64,000 bases of DNA, taken from contig JAMXLJ010000085.1 in NCBI GenBank assembly GCA_024281095.1, positions 1-64,000 on the forward strand, given 5' to 3'. Within the stretch, counting starts at the first letter, position 1, and each line of letters begins with the position of its first letter. Position numbers and translations under genes: made by a program. The notes beneath the pieces are model-generated. The model was not told the origin of the DNA. It saw only the letters and a program-made list of their open reading frames with translations, and ran no database searches. Source of the stretch: Acidimicrobiia bacterium (GTDB taxonomy: Bacteria; Actinomycetota; Acidimicrobiia; IMCC26256; JAMXLJ01). Of the stretch, positions 9,084 through 17,313 are shown piece by piece.

Positions 9084-10004
9084 TCAGGCGGCGTCGATCA
9101 GGAGCGAACGCAGGGCGCGGCAGAGGTCGATCGCGCCCGATTGCAGGTCAGGTCCCGTGACGTGAAGCACCCGCCACCCCAACGCCGTGAGGTCGTTTCG
9201 GCGACCGAGGTCACGCACGTATTTCGCCCGGCCTCCATGGTGCAGGTAGCTGTCGTACTCGATCGCGACCTTGATCCGCGGATATGCGATATCCGGGCGC
9301 GCCAGAAGGTTGCCGGCGTGGTCGACAATCTCGTACTGCAGCACGGGATCCGGCAGACCCGCGTCTCGAAGTGCCTTGAACAAGAGATGCTCTCGGACGC
9401 TTTCGGCGAGATCGGCCTGTGGGTGCCTTCGAGCGAGCACCGCTTTGAGCACACCGATCCCCCGGCGGCCGCGTTGCGACAGCTCCTCGACGCGCCGCCA
9501 CAGCTCGGCGAAGGCCACCAGGTCTCGCCGAAGTGCCTCATCGACGGCGAGCTCGAGCGTTGACTCGTGCAATACCGCGGCAGCATCGATCAACGTCCGC
9601 GCCGGAAGCGTCACCGGCACATCGGAGACGTCGACATCGTCGGGCGACCACGCCCGCGTCTCGTGCACGACGAGACCCACGTGACGCGCCCGTCGCCAAC
9701 GCGGTGTCGAAATCTCCGTGACGTGCCGCCTGGCACCGGGAAGGTCGTAGATGGCCAAGGCCGAGCGGTGCGAGATCGCTGCCGGCCCGGGAGCGGCTTT
9801 GCATGCCGCAGCCCCGAGGCCCCGCCAATCCGGTTCGGGGCCCGCGAGGCGGTACACACCGCGGAAGACCGCGATCCACTGCCCTGTGGAGACGCGATAG
9901 CCGCACTGCCTTGCCCTGAGGCCGCAGGCGAGCGCGTCGTCGAGCGTGAACGCGTGCTGCCGTTGCACCAGTCGAGCCAGTTTCCGATCCGCCTCCCTGC
10001 CCAC
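9084..10004 (-). CDS. AbiEi-antitoxin-like / DUF559 endonuclease-fold protein
   Basis: A 306-residue protein. The N-terminal part (about 1-75) has ALACGLRARQCGYRVSTGQW and FRGVYRLAG, typical of the AbiEi-type winged-helix antitoxin domain. The C-terminal part (about 215-300) reads DIAYPRIKVAIEYDS then RRNDLTALGWRVLHVT, the DUF559/Vsr-like PD-(D/E)xK nuclease pattern with candidate Asp and Glu metal ligands. No AbiEii toxin gene is adjacent. The start is a GTG without a clear ribosome site. The gene is enclosed by two inverted pairs of 47-bp palindromes, which suggests a mobile or selfish cassette. Function is unknown; nuclease activity is a fold-based inference. Confidence 0.78.
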   Translation of the reverse strand: MGREADRKLARLVQRQHAFTLDDALACGLRARQCGYRVSTGQWIAVFRGVYRLAGPEPDWRGLGAAACKAAPGPAAISHRSALAIYDLPGARRHVTEISTPRWRRARHVGLVVHETRAWSPDDVDVSDVPVTLPARTLIDAAAVLHESTLELAVDEALRRDLVAFAELWRRVEELSQRGRRGIGVLKAVLARRHPQADLAESVREHLLFKALRDAGLPDPVLQYEIVDHAGNLLARPDIAYPRIKVAIEYDSYLHHGGRAKYVRDLGRRNDLTALGWRVLHVTGPDLQSGAIDLCRALRSLLIDAA

Positions 10005-10047
10005 GGCGACATCGAATCATGTCCCTGTGACAGCCAACGCGCCGGGT

Positions 10048-10165
10048 TTCCGGCGTCAGTTGCCGCGCAGTATTCGCGTGAAGTGACGCCAGAACGCTCG
10101 GATGTCGCGTCGCACCGGTTCTGGCGTCAGTTGCCGCGCAATATGCGTGTGAAGTGACGCCGGAA
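10048..10165. repeat. Right pair of 47-bp palindromic repeats, inverted relative to the left pair
   Basis: Two 47-bp units at 10048-10094 and 10119-10165, again with a 24-bp spacer and 71-bp pitch. The reverse complement of the first unit shares its first 20 bases with the unit at 9034 (TTCTGGCGTCACTTCACGCG) and ends in the same GACGCCGGAA. The whole therefore forms 118-bp inverted termini around the DUF559 gene. The 24-bp spacers of the left and right pairs are not alike. Confidence 0.85.
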
Positions 10166-10178
10166 CGCTTTGGGGGGG

Positions 10179-10961
10179 CTAGTCGAAGAGGTCGGGTTGT
10201 TCGCGGGTGATCCGGGCGTAGAGCGGTTGGAAGCTGAAGTAACCCGCGATGTGGGAGCCAACCTGCGTCGAGGTGAGCTTGGCGTTCTCGGGCTCGATCA
10301 ACACGGGCGTGCCCGCGGCCTCGGCCAGGAGCTGGGCCTGGCACGACCGCTCCATCGTGATGAACCACCACACGGCCTCGTCGACCGAGTGCCCGACGGT
10401 CAACAAGCCGTGGTTGCGCAGGATCACGGCCTTGCTGTCACCGAGTGCCGCGGCGATGCGCTTGCCCTCCTCGGTGTCGAGCACGACGCCGGTGAAGTCG
10501 TCGAACACCTCGTGGTCGTCGTAGAAGGCGCACACGTCCTGGGTGATCGGGTCGAGCTTGCGGCCGAGCGTCGACCACGACTTCCCGTAGATCGAGTGCG
10601 AGTGCGCGGCGGCCATCACGTCGGGACGGGCCGCGTGCACCTGCGAGTGGATCGCGAACGCAGCCTGGTTGACCGACGCGTTCCCCTCGACGACGTCGCC
10701 CCGGTCGTTGACGAGGATGAGGTCCGACACCCGGATGTGGTGGAAGCTCATCCCGAACGGGTTGACCCAGAAGTGATCGGTGAGCTCGGGATCGCGGGCG
10801 GTGATGTGCCCGGCCACACCCTCGTCGAACCCGAACTTGCCGAACAGACGGAAGCCGGCCGCGAGGCGCTGCTTGCGATGCAGACGCTCCTCGTCGACGG
10901 TGTCGAACTTCGGCTTGTAGTCCTTGACGATTGCGTCGATGTCGAGCTCGGTCTCGGCCAT
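10179..10961 (-). CDS. Class II aldolase/adducin family protein
   Basis: A 260-residue protein of the class II aldolase/adducin fold, which binds a divalent metal and acts on sugar phosphates or related hydroxy-acids. Visible markers are GHITARDPE near residue 50, the AAHSHSIYGKSWSTLG metal-binding His pair, and ILRNHGLLTVG with a third His. The C-terminus (FSFQPLYARITREQPDLFD) is typical of the non-sugar-phosphate subgroup. I took the ATG at 10961; a longer frame exists but has no support. It lies 111 bp downstream of the aldehyde dehydrogenase on the same strand and may share its transcript. Confidence 0.87.
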   Translation of the reverse strand: MAETELDIDAIVKDYKPKFDTVDEERLHRKQRLAAGFRLFGKFGFDEGVAGHITARDPELTDHFWVNPFGMSFHHIRVSDLILVNDRGDVVEGNASVNQAAFAIHSQVHAARPDVMAAAHSHSIYGKSWSTLGRKLDPITQDVCAFYDDHEVFDDFTGVVLDTEEGKRIAAALGDSKAVILRNHGLLTVGHSVDEAVWWFITMERSCQAQLLAEAAGTPVLIEPENAKLTSTQVGSHIAGYFSFQPLYARITREQPDLFD

Positions 10962-11072
10962 GGTGTTTCGACTCCCGGCGATGGACGACAAGACGGCCAG
11001 GCGGCCAGAACGTGTTCCACCAGTGTAGGGGTCGGGCGCCCGCACCCCGCCGGCCGCCCGGGCCCGACGCCG

Positions 11073-12539
11073 CTACGACTCGGGCAGGCCGATCGTCTTC
11101 GTCTCGAGGTACTCCTCGAAGCCCTCCACACCGTGCTCTCGACCCACGCCGCTCTGGCGGTACCCGCCGAAGGGCGAGTCGGGGCCGAACCACTGTCCGC
11201 CGTTGACCGAGATCGTGCCGGTGCGGATCCGGCGGGCGACGTTCATGGCCCGCTCGAGCGACGCCGAGCTCACCGACCCCGACAGGCCGTACCGCGAGTT
11301 GTTCGCGATGCGGATCGCGTCGTCGTCGTCGCCGTACGGGATGACCACGAGGACCGGGCCGAAGATCTCCTCCTGCGCGACGGTCATGTCGGGCTTCACG
11401 TCGACGAACAACGTCGGCTCGACGAAGTAGCCCTTGTCGAACCGGTCGGAGCGCTTGCCGCCGACGAGCAGCCGGGCACCCTCCGCCTTGCCCTTCTCGA
11501 TGTAGCCGAGCACCCGCTCCATCTGGCGCGCGTTGATCAACGGGCCGGCGATGTTCGCCATGTCGTTGGGGTCGCCGTACCCGACGGTCTCGAACGCGGC
11601 CTTCAACAGCTCGACGCCCTCGTCATAGCGCGACTGCGGCAGGAGCATGCGGGTCGTGATCGCACAACCCTGGCCCGCGTGCACGCACACCATCGAGCCC
11701 ATGCCGACCGAGGCCGCGAAGTCGGCGTCGTCGAGGACGATGTTGGCGGACTTCCCACCGAGCTCGAGGAACACCTTCTTGATGGTCTCGGCGCCGTTGA
11801 TCATGATCCGCCGGCCCGTCGCGGTCGATCCGGTGAAGCTCACCATGTCGACGCGCGGATCGCTGGTGAGGATCTCCCCGACCGCGGCGGCGTCGCCCGA
11901 GGTGACGACGTTGACCACACCCGGCGGGATGTCGGTCTGCTCGGCGATCACCTTGCCGATGAACGTGGCACTCCACGGCGTGTCGGGCGCGGGCTTCAGC
12001 ACGACGGTGTTGCCCGCGGCGAGCGCGGGCCCGAGCTTCGACAGGTTCAGCATGAACGGGAAGTTCCACGGCGTGATCGCGGCAACGACCCCGACCGGCT
12101 CGCGCACGACCAGGCGGCGGCTGCGCATGCCGAAGAACTCGTGGACAGGCAGCTCCTGCTCCCACTGCTGACGGTCGATCTGATCGATGTCCCACTGCAG
12201 GTCGGCGATGCACGTGTCCTGCTGGATGGCGTACGTCAGCGCGATGGGTGCGCCGACCTCGGCGACGATCTGCGGGCGCAACGTCTCCTTCTCGCGTTCG
12301 AGCCCCTCCTTCAGCTGCTGGAGGCAGCGCTTGCGGAGCTCACGGTCCGTGGACCACGTCGTCTCGTCGAACGCGCGCCGGGCGGCCTCGATCGCGGCGC
12401 GCACGTCCTGCTCGCCGCCGTCGGCGACCTGCCCGATGACCTCTTCGGTGGCGGGGTTGACGTTGTCGAACGTGCGACCGGACGCAGCTTCGGTGAGCTT
12501 GCCGTCGATCAGCATCCGGGACTCACCTTGCACGCCCAT
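11073..12539 (-). CDS. Aldehyde dehydrogenase (NAD(P)-dependent)
   Basis: A full-length, 488-residue member of the aldehyde dehydrogenase superfamily. It shows ITPWNFPF and FTGSTATGR (cofactor binding), LELGGKSANIV (general-base Glu), and HAGQGCAITTR with the nucleophilic Cys. The usual QEEIFGPV and PFGGYRQSG blocks follow. AGGAGGGG precedes the ATG. The protein would oxidise an aldehyde to its acid in the cytoplasm. The TGACR-N4-YGTCA palindrome at 12601 lies 62 bp upstream, which places this gene with the putative regulon. Confidence 0.93.
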   Translation of the reverse strand: MGVQGESRMLIDGKLTEAASGRTFDNVNPATEEVIGQVADGGEQDVRAAIEAARRAFDETTWSTDRELRKRCLQQLKEGLEREKETLRPQIVAEVGAPIALTYAIQQDTCIADLQWDIDQIDRQQWEQELPVHEFFGMRSRRLVVREPVGVVAAITPWNFPFMLNLSKLGPALAAGNTVVLKPAPDTPWSATFIGKVIAEQTDIPPGVVNVVTSGDAAAVGEILTSDPRVDMVSFTGSTATGRRIMINGAETIKKVFLELGGKSANIVLDDADFAASVGMGSMVCVHAGQGCAITTRMLLPQSRYDEGVELLKAAFETVGYGDPNDMANIAGPLINARQMERVLGYIEKGKAEGARLLVGGKRSDRFDKGYFVEPTLFVDVKPDMTVAQEEIFGPVLVVIPYGDDDDAIRIANNSRYGLSGSVSSASLERAMNVARRIRTGTISVNGGQWFGPDSPFGGYRQSGVGREHGVEGFEEYLETKTIGLPES

Positions 12540-12600
12540 CTCGCCCCTCCTGGTTCGGCTCCTCGGGCAGGGGCGAGCGTAGCCCCGGCGCCCAATTCCC

Positions 12601-12614
12601 TGACAGCCACGTCA
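12601..12614. promoter_or_regulatory. Putative operator TGACAGCCACGTCA
   Basis: A 14-bp inverted repeat fitting TGACR-N4-YGTCA between the divergent aldehyde dehydrogenase (start 12539) and Ppx/GppA gene (start 12659). By gene content it more likely serves the dehydrogenase. Confidence 0.6.
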
Positions 12615-12658
12615 CAATGGCCCGAGCAATCCGCGACCGGCCGGTATGGTCGTGACGA

Positions 12659-14224
12659 ATGCGCATCGCCGCGCTGGACCTCGGCAGCAACTCGTTCCAT
12701 CTGTTGGTCGCGGACGTGCGGCCGGACGGCACGTTCCTCCCGCTCGTACGCGAGAAGGAGATGCTGCGGCTCGGTGACGCCGTGGCGAGCGAGGGGCGCG
12801 TCAACGACGGCTTGGTGGAGGCCGCGGTGGCGACCGTGCGCCGGTTCCGCAAGCTCGCCGAGGCCGCGGGCGCGACCGAGATCCTGGCCTGCGCCACGAG
12901 CGCGATCCGCACCGCGTCGAACGGCGACGACATCGTCGACCTCATCGAGTCCGACGCGGGGATCGTCGTCGAAGTGATCGACGGCCTCGAAGAGGCCCGG
13001 CTCATCTTCGGAGCGGTGCGCGCCAGCGTGGTGCTCGAACCTGCCCCCGCGCTGTGCTTCGACCTCGGCGGGGGCAGCGTCGAGATCATGGTCGGCGACG
13101 CCGGCGCGATGCACTGGGCGACGAGCGAGAGGCTCGGCGTGGCCCGCCTCACCAACGAGCTGGTGCACAGCGACCCGCTGTCGAAGAGCGATCGCCGAGC
13201 CCTGCGGAATCACATCGCGCGTGTGCTCGAGCCGGTGGCCGAGCGTGTCGCCGGGTTCGAGCCGGGGCTGGTCGTGGGCAGCAGCGGCACGCTCGAAGAC
13301 ATCGGGCACATGGTCGCCGCCCGTCGCGACGCGAACGTCCCGGTGTCGCTGAACCAGTTGACGTTCACGCGCGACGAGTTCCTCCCGCTGCATCGCGAGC
13401 TCACCACCTCGACCGCCGCCGATCGACGGAAGATCCCGGGTCTCGAAACTCGACGGATCGAGCTCATCCCCGCGGGTTCGATGTTCCTCGCGACCGCGAT
13501 GGAGGTGTTCGACTTCGAGGAGATGACCGTGAGCGAGTGGGCGCTTCGCGAAGGGATGGTCCTGGAGGCGATCGGCCGGCACGATCCCGAGGACTGGTCC
13601 GACGACCCGCGTTCCATCCGCCGTGCAGCAGTGAGCTCGCTCGCCCGTCGCTGTAGCTCACCCGAAGCGCATGCGTCCCACGTGGCGGTGCTGGCGCTGC
13701 AGCTCTTCGACGGGACTGCACCCCTCCACGGCCTCGGGTCGCACGACCGGGAGCTGCTCGAGTACGCCGCGCTCCTTCACGACATCGGCGAGCACGTGTC
13801 GCACGACGGCCACGACCGCCACGCGGCCTACCTCGTGCAGCACGGCGGCCTGCGCGGCTTCGACCCGGAGGAAGTCCGGGTGCTCACCGCCATCGTGCGA
13901 TGGCACCGGCGCGGCGATCCGAAGCCCACCGACGACACGATGATCGACCTGTCGCCCGACACCCGCGAACACGTCCGGATGCTCACCGCGTTGCTCCGCA
14001 TCGCCGACGGCCTCGACCGGGGCCGGCACCAGACGGTGTCGCGCGTCAGCGTGCGCTGCGGGCCGTCGCTCGTGCTCGTCGGCATCGCCGCGTCGGGCGA
14101 TCCCGAGCTCGAGCTCTGGGGTGCCCGTCGCAAACGTGACCTGTTCGAGAAGACCTTCGACCGCGAGCTCGAGCTCACGATCCATCCGTCGGCGCTGTCG
14201 CCGGCTACGAAGGCATCTTCCTGA
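12659..14224 (+). CDS. Ppx/GppA phosphatase family protein with C-terminal HD domain
   Basis: A 521-residue exopolyphosphatase/pppGpp phosphohydrolase-type protein. The N-terminal part opens AALDLGSNSFHLLVADV (ASKHA phosphate-binding loop) and has CFDLGGGSVEIMV and VGSSGTLEDIG. After about residue 315 there is an HD-type domain: HASHVAV, LLHDIGEHVSHDG and IADGLDRG carry the metal-binding His and Asp residues. This is the long, two-module form of the family. Likely role: polyphosphate or (p)ppGpp turnover. Its last 20 bases overlap the end of the convergent LLM gene. Confidence 0.92.
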   Translation: MRIAALDLGSNSFHLLVADVRPDGTFLPLVREKEMLRLGDAVASEGRVNDGLVEAAVATVRRFRKLAEAAGATEILACATSAIRTASNGDDIVDLIESDAGIVVEVIDGLEEARLIFGAVRASVVLEPAPALCFDLGGGSVEIMVGDAGAMHWATSERLGVARLTNELVHSDPLSKSDRRALRNHIARVLEPVAERVAGFEPGLVVGSSGTLEDIGHMVAARRDANVPVSLNQLTFTRDEFLPLHRELTTSTAADRRKIPGLETRRIELIPAGSMFLATAMEVFDFEEMTVSEWALREGMVLEAIGRHDPEDWSDDPRSIRRAAVSSLARRCSSPEAHASHVAVLALQLFDGTAPLHGLGSHDRELLEYAALLHDIGEHVSHDGHDRHAAYLVQHGGLRGFDPEEVRVLTAIVRWHRRGDPKPTDDTMIDLSPDTREHVRMLTALLRIADGLDRGRHQTVSRVSVRCGPSLVLVGIAASGDPELELWGARRKRDLFEKTFDRELELTIHPSALSPATKASS

Positions 14225-15098
14225 TCACGGCCTCCGCGAACTGCTCGGTCGCCTGCAACTTCGCGTCGAGACTCGACCGGTAGTCGCCGCCGCTCGTGGC
14301 CGCGATCATCCACGGTGCACAGATGAGGTCGGTCACGCCCGCCTCCTCGAAGCGGCGGTACAGGTCGACGTCGGGCATCTCGTTCAGAGCCATGTAGATG
14401 GTGAAGTCCTCGTCGCCGCGGCCTTCGCGCGCGAGGTGTTCCTTCATGAGGCCGAGGTAGTGCCAGGCGTCCTGTTCCGAATAGGCCTGAGCCGCGATCC
14501 AACCGTCGCCGAGACGAGCGGCACGCCGCAGCGCCGGCTCACTGTGGCCGCCGACGTAGATGGGCACGGGCCGGGGAGGCGTCGGGTTCATTTGCAGTGC
14601 GTCGAAGTCGTAGTGCGGCCCGTGGTACTCGACCCACCCGCCGCTCCAGAGCGCGCGCAGCGCCGGGATCATGTCGTCGAGACGGCGGCCCCGCGTGTGG
14701 AAGTCCTGGCCGGTCGCGTCGAACTCCTCCTTGCACCACCCGACCCCGACCCCGAAGCGCACCCGGCCGCCGGAGATGCAGGCCGCGGTACCCACTGCCT
14801 TCGCGACGGTGAACAGGTCGCGCGCCGGCGCGATGTACACGCCCGTGGTGAAGAGCAGCTGACGCGACACGGCGGCCATCGCGGAGATGAGGCAGAAGTT
14901 GTCGGGCCAATCCGTCTCGGGCGACCAGATGGGTGACCCGTCTTCATAGGGCGAGTACGTGTAGCGCGACTTCAGCGTGCGCGGGAAGAAGATGTGGTCC
15001 GACAGGTAGATCCCCGCGTAGCCGAGATCGTCGGTGGCCCGGCACAGGTCGAGCAGCTGATCCGTCTCGAGGAACGCGACCGCCTGGTGGAACCGCAT
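14205..15098 (-). CDS. LLM-class F420-dependent oxidoreductase (TIGR03619-like)
   Basis: A 297-residue luciferase-like TIM-barrel protein beginning MRFHQAVAFLETDQLL, with GIYLSDHIFFP, GVYIAPARDLFTVAKAVGTAACISGGR and FGVGVGWCKEEFDATGQDF. These are typical of the TIGR03619 group, which uses F420 by family knowledge. AAGGAGAG precedes the ATG at 15098; the open frame upstream runs through a heptamer repeat and is not coding. It is divergent from a SnoaL-like gene with the palindrome TGCAAC-CT-GTTGCA between them, and its 3' end overlaps the Ppx/GppA gene by 20 bp. Confidence 0.9.
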   Translation of the reverse strand: MRFHQAVAFLETDQLLDLCRATDDLGYAGIYLSDHIFFPRTLKSRYTYSPYEDGSPIWSPETDWPDNFCLISAMAAVSRQLLFTTGVYIAPARDLFTVAKAVGTAACISGGRVRFGVGVGWCKEEFDATGQDFHTRGRRLDDMIPALRALWSGGWVEYHGPHYDFDALQMNPTPPRPVPIYVGGHSEPALRRAARLGDGWIAAQAYSEQDAWHYLGLMKEHLAREGRGDEDFTIYMALNEMPDVDLYRRFEEAGVTDLICAPWMIAATSGGDYRSSLDAKLQATEQFAEAVIRKMPS

Positions 15099-15113
15099 CG
15101 TGCTCTCCTTGTC

Positions 15114-15148
15114 GCTCGTTGCTCGTTGCTCGTTGCTCGTCGCTCGTT
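15114..15148. repeat. Tandem heptamer GCTCGTT (about five copies)
   Basis: Three perfect head-to-tail copies at 15114-15134, one copy with a final T-to-C change, and one more perfect copy at 15142-15148. It sits 16 bp upstream of the LLM start, in its leader or promoter. It may be a simple slipped repeat or may affect expression. Confidence 0.7.
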
Positions 15149-15173
15149 GGTCGTCGCGGCGTCGGGCGCGAAT

Positions 15174-15187
15174 TGCAACCTGTTGCA
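15174..15187. promoter_or_regulatory. Putative operator TGCAACCTGTTGCA
   Basis: A perfect inverted repeat (TGCAAC, 2-bp centre, GTTGCA) between the divergent LLM (start 15098) and SnoaL-like (start 15248) genes. It is typical in size and position of a dimeric repressor site and differs from the TGACR-N4-YGTCA family. Confidence 0.5.
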
Positions 15188-15247
15188 GTGACGCGGGCGC
15201 GACGGTAGCGTCCGCGCGCACTACACGCCTCGTCCCCGAGGAGCGCG

Positions 15248-15715
15248 ATGTCGTCCGGTGCCCGCTACTCGCTCCAGGAGATCTCCGATCGCCTCGAGAT
15301 CGACGACCTGCTGTCGCGCTACACGTTGGCGATCGACGGGAAGGACTTCGATGCGCTCGACGAGGTCTTCACGCCCGACGCGACGATCGACTACACGACC
15401 TCGGGCGGGATCAAGGGGCAGTACCCCGAGGTGAAGGCGTGGCTCGCGAAGGCGCTCAGCCTGTTTCCGATGACACAACACCTGCTCGGCAACCGGCGCG
15501 TGGCCGTCGACGGCGACGCCGCGACCAGTCGCACCTACTTCTACAACCCCATGGGCGCGCCGAAGGACGGCGGTGGCCTGCACATGTTCTACGTCGGCGG
15601 CTACTACAACGACCGTCTGGTGCGTACCGCCGACGGGTGGCGCATCACCGACCGCTTCGAGGAAACCGCCTGGATGGACGGCAGGCCTCCGGCAAACCTC
15701 GAGATCCCGACGTAA
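15248..15715 (+). CDS. SnoaL-like / NTF2-family protein
   Basis: A 155-residue protein of the NTF2-like fold, SnoaL_4 type. It has the standard EISDRLEIDDLLSRYTLAIDGKDFDALDEVF opening and FTPDATIDYTTSGG, followed by four strands ending WRITDRFEETAWMDG. Such proteins act as isomerases, dehydratases or lactone hydrolases with a polar cavity, or simply bind ligands. GAGGAGCGCG precedes the ATG. It shares a divergent control region with an F420-type LLM oxidoreductase, which suggests a joint pathway. Confidence 0.85.
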   Translation: MSSGARYSLQEISDRLEIDDLLSRYTLAIDGKDFDALDEVFTPDATIDYTTSGGIKGQYPEVKAWLAKALSLFPMTQHLLGNRRVAVDGDAATSRTYFYNPMGAPKDGGGLHMFYVGGYYNDRLVRTADGWRITDRFEETAWMDGRPPANLEIPT

Positions 15716-15721
15716 CCAGAG

Positions 15722-16345
15722 GTGTACGGCCTCGACGCGACGCTGCGCGAGCACATCGAAGCGAACGTGCGCGCCTTCGAGCGCCGTGCCGTCGAGCCGG
15801 GTGAGCGCCGCGCCGCAGCCGTGGCGGTCACGATCGTCGCCGCGGAGGACCCGCGCGAAGCCGCGTTCATCATCACGGCTCGGGCGGCCGGCCTGCGCAA
15901 CCATGCGCGCCAGTGGGCGCTTCCCGGCGGCCGTATCGACGCCGACGAGGACGCCGCGACGAGCGCACGCCGCGAGCTGCTCGAGGAGGTTGCGCTGCGG
16001 ACGGACCCCGCGGCAGTGCTCGGGTTGCTCGACGACTACCCGACCCGGTCCGGATTCGTCATCACGCCGGTGGTCGTGTGGGGCGGCTCCGGTACGGGGC
16101 TCGAGCCGAACGCGGCCGAGGTCGACAGCCTGCATCGCGTGCGCCTCGCCGATCTCGACCACGAGGGGTCACCGCGGTTCGTCGACATCGCGGAGAGCGA
16201 CGCGCCGGTGATCCAACTCTGGGTCGACGGCCACTGGATCCATGCGCCGACTGCGGCCATCCTCTATCAGTTCCGCGAGGTCGCGTTGCACGGCCGCGCG
16301 ACCCGCGTCGCTGATCTGGAGCAGCCGGTCTGGGCGTGGCATTGA
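15722..16345 (+). CDS. Nudix hydrolase, possible CoA diphosphatase type
   Basis: A 207-residue Nudix protein starting at GTG, 6 bp after the SnoaL-like gene. The Nudix box spans about residues 70-92 (GGRIDADED followed by RRELLEEVAL), with the usual final Gly replaced by Ala. Just before it, LRNHARQWALPGGR resembles the extra signature of CoA pyrophosphatases, which cleave CoA and acyl-CoA. The C-terminal helix is also of that type. The link to CoA is an inference that fits the CoA-rich neighbourhood. Confidence 0.82.
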   Translation: MYGLDATLREHIEANVRAFERRAVEPGERRAAAVAVTIVAAEDPREAAFIITARAAGLRNHARQWALPGGRIDADEDAATSARRELLEEVALRTDPAAVLGLLDDYPTRSGFVITPVVVWGGSGTGLEPNAAEVDSLHRVRLADLDHEGSPRFVDIAESDAPVIQLWVDGHWIHAPTAAILYQFREVALHGRATRVADLEQPVWAWH

Positions 16346-16365
16346 TCTCGAGAGCGGGAGTGGCC

Positions 16366-17295
16366 ATGGATGTCGAGTTGCGCGAGGTCGCCGACGGTGT
16401 ATGGGCGTATCTCCAGGACCGCGCCACCTGGGGATACAGCAACGCCGGGCTCGTGGGCGGTGACGGCGCGTCCCTGCTGGTCGATACGTTGTTCGATCTC
16501 CGCCTGACCCGAGCCATGCTCGACGCGATGGCACCCGTCACTGCCACGCGCGGCATCGAGACGGTCGTGAACACACACGCGAACGGTGACCACTGCTTCG
16601 GAAACCAGCTCGTGCGCGATGCCCGCATCGTGGCCTCGGCTGCGTCGGCGGCGGAGATGGACGACGTGCCGCCGTCGGTGCTGCACGCGTTCAAGCAGCT
16701 CGACCTCGGGGAAGCGGGGAACCATTACGTCGCCGATGCGTTCGGCCCGTTTCGCTTCGACGACATCGAGCCCACCCCGCCGACCGACACCTTCGACGGC
16801 TCGCTCACACTCGCCGCTGGTGGCCGTGCCGTCGCGCTCGAGGAAGTCGGGCCCGCGCACACTCGTGGCGATGTGATCGCGTGGGTGCCCGATGCACGTG
16901 TCGTGTTCACCGGCGACATCCTCTTCATCGGCTCGACGCCGATCATCTGGACGGGTCCCGTCGCGAACTGGCTCGCGGCATGCCGGCGCATCCGCGAGCT
17001 CGACGCCGCCGCGATCGTGCCCGGGCACGGTCCGCTCACCGACGCCGCCGGCGTGCGGCAAGTCGAGGGATATCTCGAGTGGCTGCAACGCGAGGCGACG
17101 AAGCGGCGCGACGCGGGCATGAGCGCACTCGACGCCGCGTGGGACGTCGAGCTCGGCGACTACGAGGGCTGGGCCGACGCGGAGCGCGTGGTGGTGAACG
17201 TCGACGCGGTGTACGCGGAGCTCGACCCCGGGCACCGGCGAATCAACGCCGTGGACGCATTCCGCGAGATGGGCCGGTACCGGGCGGCCCACTGA
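16366..17295 (+). CDS. MBL-fold metallo-hydrolase
   Basis: A 309-residue metallo-beta-lactamase-fold protein. The first metal motif is THANGDHCFGN (an HxNxDH variant of HxHxDH); other ligands are in VGPAHTRGD, FTGDILF (Asp) and IVPGHGPLT (His). I chose the ATG at 16366 because GGGAG is properly placed before it; an in-frame GTG at 16336 would overlap the Nudix gene. The family hydrolyses esters, lactones or thioesters. It ends close to the convergent hydrolase gene at 17314. Confidence 0.87.
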   Translation: MDVELREVADGVWAYLQDRATWGYSNAGLVGGDGASLLVDTLFDLRLTRAMLDAMAPVTATRGIETVVNTHANGDHCFGNQLVRDARIVASAASAAEMDDVPPSVLHAFKQLDLGEAGNHYVADAFGPFRFDDIEPTPPTDTFDGSLTLAAGGRAVALEEVGPAHTRGDVIAWVPDARVVFTGDILFIGSTPIIWTGPVANWLAACRRIRELDAAAIVPGHGPLTDAAGVRQVEGYLEWLQREATKRRDAGMSALDAAWDVELGDYEGWADAERVVVNVDAVYAELDPGHRRINAVDAFREMGRYRAAH

Positions 17296-17313
17296 CCGAC
17301 CGGCGCTCGGCCC

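Noticed and set aside
8963-10165. CRISPR array from the four 47-bp repeats
   Set aside because: The units are in inverted pairs on either side of a gene, only two per side, with no cas genes.
10170-12977. A 935-codon open frame on the + strand
   Set aside because: It lies antisense to the aldolase and aldehyde dehydrogenase genes and in the wrong frame to Ppx/GppA; the translation has no domain and is rich in Arg, Asp and Val as expected from high-GC shadow frames.
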